This document shows, one piece after another, positions 59,478-64,000 of a stretch of DNA of 64,000 nt. Location: positions 394,926 through 458,925 of the forward strand of contig NW_019775114.1 of NCBI RefSeq assembly GCF_001039355.2, given 5' to 3'. Each line of letters starts with the position of its first letter. Position 1 is the first letter of the stretch. The notes under the pieces are model-generated. The model made no database searches. It worked only from the letters and a program-made list of their open reading frames with translations, and was not told the DNA's origin. A program made the position numbers and the translations under genes. Origin of the DNA: Lingula anatina. Its lineage: Eukaryota; Brachiopoda; Lingulata; Lingulida; Lingulidae.

Positions 59478-62154
59478 GTTTCTGTGCATCAAGGTGAACT
59501 CCCGTTCATATATATATACATCTAAGAAAGATTTTTTTCCTGAAAATATTAAAATCATATCCGAAATTCTTCGTTCTTTAAGGCTGTATATTACTGAGGT
59601 ATCTATCGTTGTGTGCTAGCGACAAGGGTCGTTCCATACCTCCAAATTTAGTCTTTCAAAATTGATCAAGAAATGAAGCTACTTATTAGAAGTTTAAAAA
59701 CATCCATGCTTAATGTCAACTGCAATAATCACAATCGAGTGCAGCACATCCAGTCACAATTAGAGTTTGTCTTCTCTAACGCAATCTACGCAGACGCGTC
59801 TTTGAGAACGTTGTTCTTGATCTTCACCTTTTTTCTTACACCCAAATAAACTTTTTTGTTACTATACAAAAACAGATTTGTCTTACATTATCAAGCACAA
59901 CTCTAAGAATACTTAGATTTCCAGTACTAGAATACCGCCGAGATACAGAGAGAAATTGTATGCGAGAGAGAGAGAGAAGGCAAAACTCTGGCACAATACG
60001 GCTAGACCAAAAAGAAAATATTTTCTGGGATAAAATGTCATCAAAGGGGAAATATGCAGAAAAATGAGTTCAATCTCAGAGTAAATTGATGTCATCCCAA
60101 AGCACAGACAAATATCAAATTTGAAGAACAAGGTGTTGTGTTATGTATTGCAGTAGAAAAACGCGTAATATTACGGAAGGCAATCACAGTTTCCCCCAAA
60201 AAATCTTAGCCTTCACGACAAGTGCAATTGTCATATTTAAAGTCACGTAGTCAGCTTCTATAATGCAATTTATTTGAACAAAACTTCCAATTATGTTCAC
60301 GGTGGCAGAGAAAACTTCCGGTAAAATTGTGTCATATTTTATATTTTTAGGTTACTCTGTTTGACGTCCGTTTTTTACTTGCGTATACAACACGCTGCCT
60401 TTAAAAATTAAAAGAAAAATGTTCGTTGGATGGCGTTTAATTTCCAATTAACAATTTCTTTCGAATAAATACCAAAGTGACTTTTATTCTACGCGATATG
60501 ATTTCTGTTTGCGTGAATCAAAGAAAAGCAAAAAACACATGACGTAATGAAACAATCAAAGCCAAAACACATTTTACGTTAAAGGTCTCGCGCTCACCCT
60601 TGGTCAAAAAAGCATAGACCGATTGCACACGACGTCAGTTACTGTCCACTTGACTTAAACCTTTGCAGCATACTTCCAAAGGGTGCCCCCCTCCCCCCCA
60701 TCCTTCCGGACTCTGCTGCCATGTATTTTTGGTAGTGTTTCAGATTATTACCACCCTCCCAAAAATTGTAGTTCCTCCACTGCTTTTATACATGGTTTAC
60801 ACAGAAAGGGCGCAATGTGAGGTCAACCTGCAAACTGCAGTATATCAGGATGCGGACAGTGACGCTAGAAGGTAGTCCAGCGATGACGTCGGTGCAATGG
60901 GTCTATACGGATATCTACAAAAACGCCATACTGAAAACCAACACTCATATAATGTTATAGCACCAAACAAGCAAAACCTGGCCATTTGAACGACTAGAAT
61001 ACATACAGTATTCTTTGTAAAAACTAAAAACTCTCAATACAAGTGAAACTTTCAAAGTTAAACTGAATTTGACATATCATAAGAAAAACCAAATGCTGGC
61101 AATACTTTAACTATAAACTATGAATATGAACAGGCAAGACCGGCAGTTAAATGATTACATTGAAAACGTTGGCAGAATGTATTTTGCACTTTAAACATAC
61201 AAACGATATAATACTGTTAAATATTCTAATGACAGTGAACATAAAATCTAACTAAGGTAAATGAAAATAACAACTGGATATCATAAAGGATGTTTGATTT
61301 TGATAAATTTAGAATAATAATACTACGGTTCACATGGCTTGAATTCCTTGTTTTATGGCACAAATGAGGTATAGTGTACGCTATGCTAGTTTTGAATACC
61401 GATCTTGTATAGTAATAAACCTTTTTGTAAGTTTTTGTCATAAATTTAAGTCCATCCCTAGACAGATCCCATAAAATTCACAGCACACCACAAAATAAAA
61501 TATATCATACATAAATAAAATCCGCTATATTTTACAAATATCTAAAAGTAATACTTCATGACGGACATAAAGCCACTGGTCCCACTACCATTTTCTGAAA
61601 GCAAAACTATTTTAAAATCTGAGAAACAGACACTCCTTCTGAAATTTCACTTTATAATTTCACTAAATAATTCATGGATGCTGCTTCGAATAGTTTTCAG
61701 ATATCTCACTGGCACTAACTTTGGCAAAAATAAAACACAAGTTTTGAACTTGTCACTTGTATTTTAGTTATAGTAATTGAAAAAGAGGTTTTTAAACTTA
61801 GGAATATAGTCAAAAATAGTCTATAGTGGTTATGATAAAATAAGAAAACTCTCAAAATATTTCTCTCTTAATAAATTGATAAGTTGTCATCTATGTAAAA
61901 TATTAACACATATTTGCTGCACTTTTCAAATTCAATAAAATTGTGACCTGCATAAAAACAACCACACTTTTTTTTCTTCAAATTTTGTCGCTGAACAGGC
62001 TGTTCCAGTGTTGCATTTCATGGGTTCTACATCTAGTGACATGGCAATGTGACAAGTAGATATATATACAATATACAAACACCACAACACTTCTAATGAT
62101 CCATCTTTCTCTCTTCCTCACAAAGCTGCAGGAAATATGATCAGTGTTGTGAAA
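58846..62154. other. Intergenic region / probable 3' UTR of uridine phosphorylase
   Basis: No coding exon recognised. A (GA)n run lies at 59441-59473. The right portion, AT-rich, probably includes the 3' UTR of the minus-strand uridine phosphorylase gene, but its end cannot be placed. Confidence 0.45.
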
Positions 62155-63652
62155 TCATTTTGATGAGATTCCGAGCTGCCTACGAATGTATCTTGCCACA
62201 ATCTTCTGAGGACGTTGCTGCCACTCGCTCATGATTTCGTGTGGGGTGGACACTTGATCTCCCTTCAGGCGGTCCAGGAGGGTGGCACACACAACTGCAC
62301 CTGTTGGAGGAGGGGGCAGAGAATATCATATAAAACTGATATTACAATCAACACAAAACTAACCCTGGTTTCAGGTTTGATGTATGAATGTTTCTTCACT
62401 TTCAAATGTCCAGACCAGTATGCAAGCCTATGAGACACAACTTGCACCTTTTGATGTGAAGCTGAATACCAAATGATTGGAAGCTTTTGGTAAACAAAAC
62501 AGAAATTGTATAACAGATATAGGGATAAGAGAGAGTAAGAGAGAGAGAGAAGAAGCAAAAGATGCTACTTTTCTTCGTCATTTTCATTGTTTTCACCCAA
62601 ATTGTTTTTCACCAAGCAACATTTCAAGAATTTTACTGGTACTCACACCAACTCTTCGAAATTTAAGCCAAGTTCCTAATTTGGTATGCAATTAGATCCA
62701 ATTGTAGCCAATTAATGTAGAATGTTTCATTATAGGCAAAATAAATCACTTTCTGTAACTAGAAAAGCACTCTGAGAGCGCAGACCTCCGCCAAGGAAGT
62801 GATTTTTGATTATTATTAATTATTGATTGGTTATTGATCCGGATCACCACCAAAAACTAATCAGTTCTAAGTTTACCCATTTCCCACCTACCCTGAACAT
62901 TTCATTAAAATCGGTCTATAACTTTTTGAGTTATGTTGATGACAAACAAACAGACAGACAGACAGACAAACAGGGGTGAAAACATAACCTCCTTGGCGGA
63001 GGTAACAATTTAAAATGACAGCCAGACCCCCGTGTCATTTCCATGTTACCTTTTAATCCTGCCTGATTCAACATGGCAGCAAAACAGATACATTCCATCT
63101 CGATATTTCTGACTCCCTTGTCGTAAATCTCCCTGAGGAACTGCATCTTATCTTCCTCTGTGTAGTCGCACAGTGCTCCGTCTAGGCGTGCCTGACCTGG
63201 AAAATACAAACATGGCGGAGGGTTAAATTCAGCTATTAATTTTTGAAAAAAAGGGCCAATTAGTTATCATACTGGCATCTGGAAATAGATTTACCATCTG
63301 TATTTCTAAATTTCATTACATGCACAAAATGCCTTTGCTTCATTACAGATTCTCATAGCTAAATATGCTTTGGTTCTTACAGTTAGAAAAAATAATCATT
63401 TTTTACACTTCAATGCCTTTCTATTGTCTTGATATCCAACAGCAGCACATTTTGTATATGGTAAATAAAGATTAATTGTCAAAATGAATTACTTCAATAA
63501 ACAAGTGCTCTACCTTCATAGAAGTCATCCGTACACATGGTTTTCCCCAGTACTGTCTGGAAGTGATCATCCGCCATAGCACAGTCCAGCAACTGGTTAG
63601 TAAGACCTCGGTCAAGATCTGCTGGACGGGTCACTTTCTTACCCAAAATGGC
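62155..63652 (-). CDS. UPP: Uridine phosphorylase, three C-terminal coding exons (partial)
   Basis: Enzyme of pyrimidine salvage and catabolism: uridine plus phosphate to uracil plus ribose-1-phosphate, cytosolic (family knowledge). Exons on the minus strand in transcript order: 63652-63514, 63196-63050, 62300-62155, with GT-AG introns and matching phases. The first encodes AILGKKVTRPADLDRGLTNQ...KTMCTDDFYE. The second encodes GQARLDGALCDYTEEDK, where the Gln and Arg correspond to the uracil-binding pair of human UPP1, and RNIEMECICFAAM, the NIEME ribose-binding motif. The last encodes AVVCATLLDRLKGDQV and ends RQLGISSK. The similarity to human UPP1/UPP2 is clear across all three exons. The N-terminal half, including the phosphate-binding glycine loop, lies beyond 64000. 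Confidence 0.95.
62784..63003 (+). mobile_element. 220-bp element with perfect 14-bp terminal inverted repeats
   Basis: Begins ACCTCCGCCAAGGA and ends TCCTTGGCGGAGGT. The interior includes GATCCGGATCACCACCAAAA, TATAACTTTTTGAGTTATGTTG and a (CAGA)n run (62951-62967). It is non-coding and sits in the last intron of the uridine phosphorylase gene, within 50 bp of an exon. I recall similar sequences dispersed in other marine animals but cannot name the family. Confidence 0.7.
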
Positions 63653-64000
63653 CTGGAAACATAACAATACAAGTATGATTGAAATATAAAGATGATGGAT
63701 ACATCCAGGAATCGATAAACTGCAGCCAAGTAATGCACATTTTTTTGGGATCTTAAAATCCTAAAAATCCAGACTTAGACATTGATTAATTTGGGTGAAC
63801 CCTCTCCCCCTCCCCTCCCTCTCCCCCTTCCCTCTCCCCCAGGGTCGGATCCAGAGATATTTTCTGACAATCTTCCAAATTATCTTTGTTGACCTATCCT
63901 CCATTTTTGACCGTCTTCCGACAGAAAAAATTAGATACTTGTGAATGTAAACTTGAAAATCTGACCGTCTTCCGGAAGACCCAGAAGACGGCCTCAATCC
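63653..64000 (-). other. Uridine phosphorylase intron reaching the window edge
   Basis: No exon seen. Contains a C/T-rich tract at about 63800-63840 and a repeated GACCGTCTTCCG motif (63910-63920 and 63963-63974) with an inverted GGAAGAC / AGAAGACGG portion, possibly the edge of another repetitive element. Confidence 0.4.

Noticed and set aside
62265-62558. Minus-strand 97-codon open frame beside the last uridine phosphorylase exon
   Set aside because: It is mostly intron sequence read in the wrong frame; the true exon begins at 62300 and runs in another frame.

Overview
This is a eukaryotic (animal) nuclear window: AT-rich, with small coding exons separated by large introns, abundant microsatellites, homopolymers and MITE-like repeats, and no bacterial-style gene packing. 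Protein similarity recalled from knowledge (chimaerin, PRR15, uridine phosphorylase, DNAJC30) places it in Bilateria. A marine invertebrate, perhaps a mollusc-like lophotrochozoan, fits the very high apparent heterozygosity and repeat style, but the species cannot be fixed from the sequence.

Layout. (1) 258-1052, minus: a DNAJC30-like mitochondrial J-domain membrane protein. (2) About 2.0-19.9 kb, plus: a complete chimaerin gene (SH2 - C1 - RhoGAP, 13 coding exons, 465 aa, every junction in phase), divergent from the DNAJC30 gene and probably sharing its promoter region. (3) About 21.9-44.7 kb, plus: a PRR15-like gene with a candidate non-coding first exon ending at 22360, an apparent ~19 kb intron, and one coding exon at 41640-42017. 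(4) 44.8-62.1 kb: mostly non-coding, with repeats and an orphan candidate first coding exon at 52882-52911 beside promoter-like motifs. (5) 62155-63652, minus: the last three coding exons of a uridine phosphorylase whose 5' part lies beyond the right edge.

The dominant structural signal is artefactual or allelic rather than a new system. The window has four single-N positions (26693, 31892, 47893, 56390), and every one sits at the join between two near-identical direct copies (0.5, ~7, ~1.15 and ~2.3 kb). The copies differ by SNPs, microsatellite lengths and small indels. This is what is expected when two haplotypes of a highly heterozygous genome are laid end to end by an assembler. The copies therefore work as a natural allele comparison: one carries a 42-bp insertion with an 8-bp target-site duplication, another an indel of roughly 113 bp.

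At least four inverted-repeat element families are visible: a 345-bp element in two chimaerin introns, a nearly palindromic ~259-bp element, a ~132-170-bp element with GTAGC-type ends, and a 220-bp element with perfect 14-bp ends in a uridine phosphorylase intron. The genes are unrelated housekeeping or signalling genes and do not form a pathway. I found no convincing novel multi-gene system.
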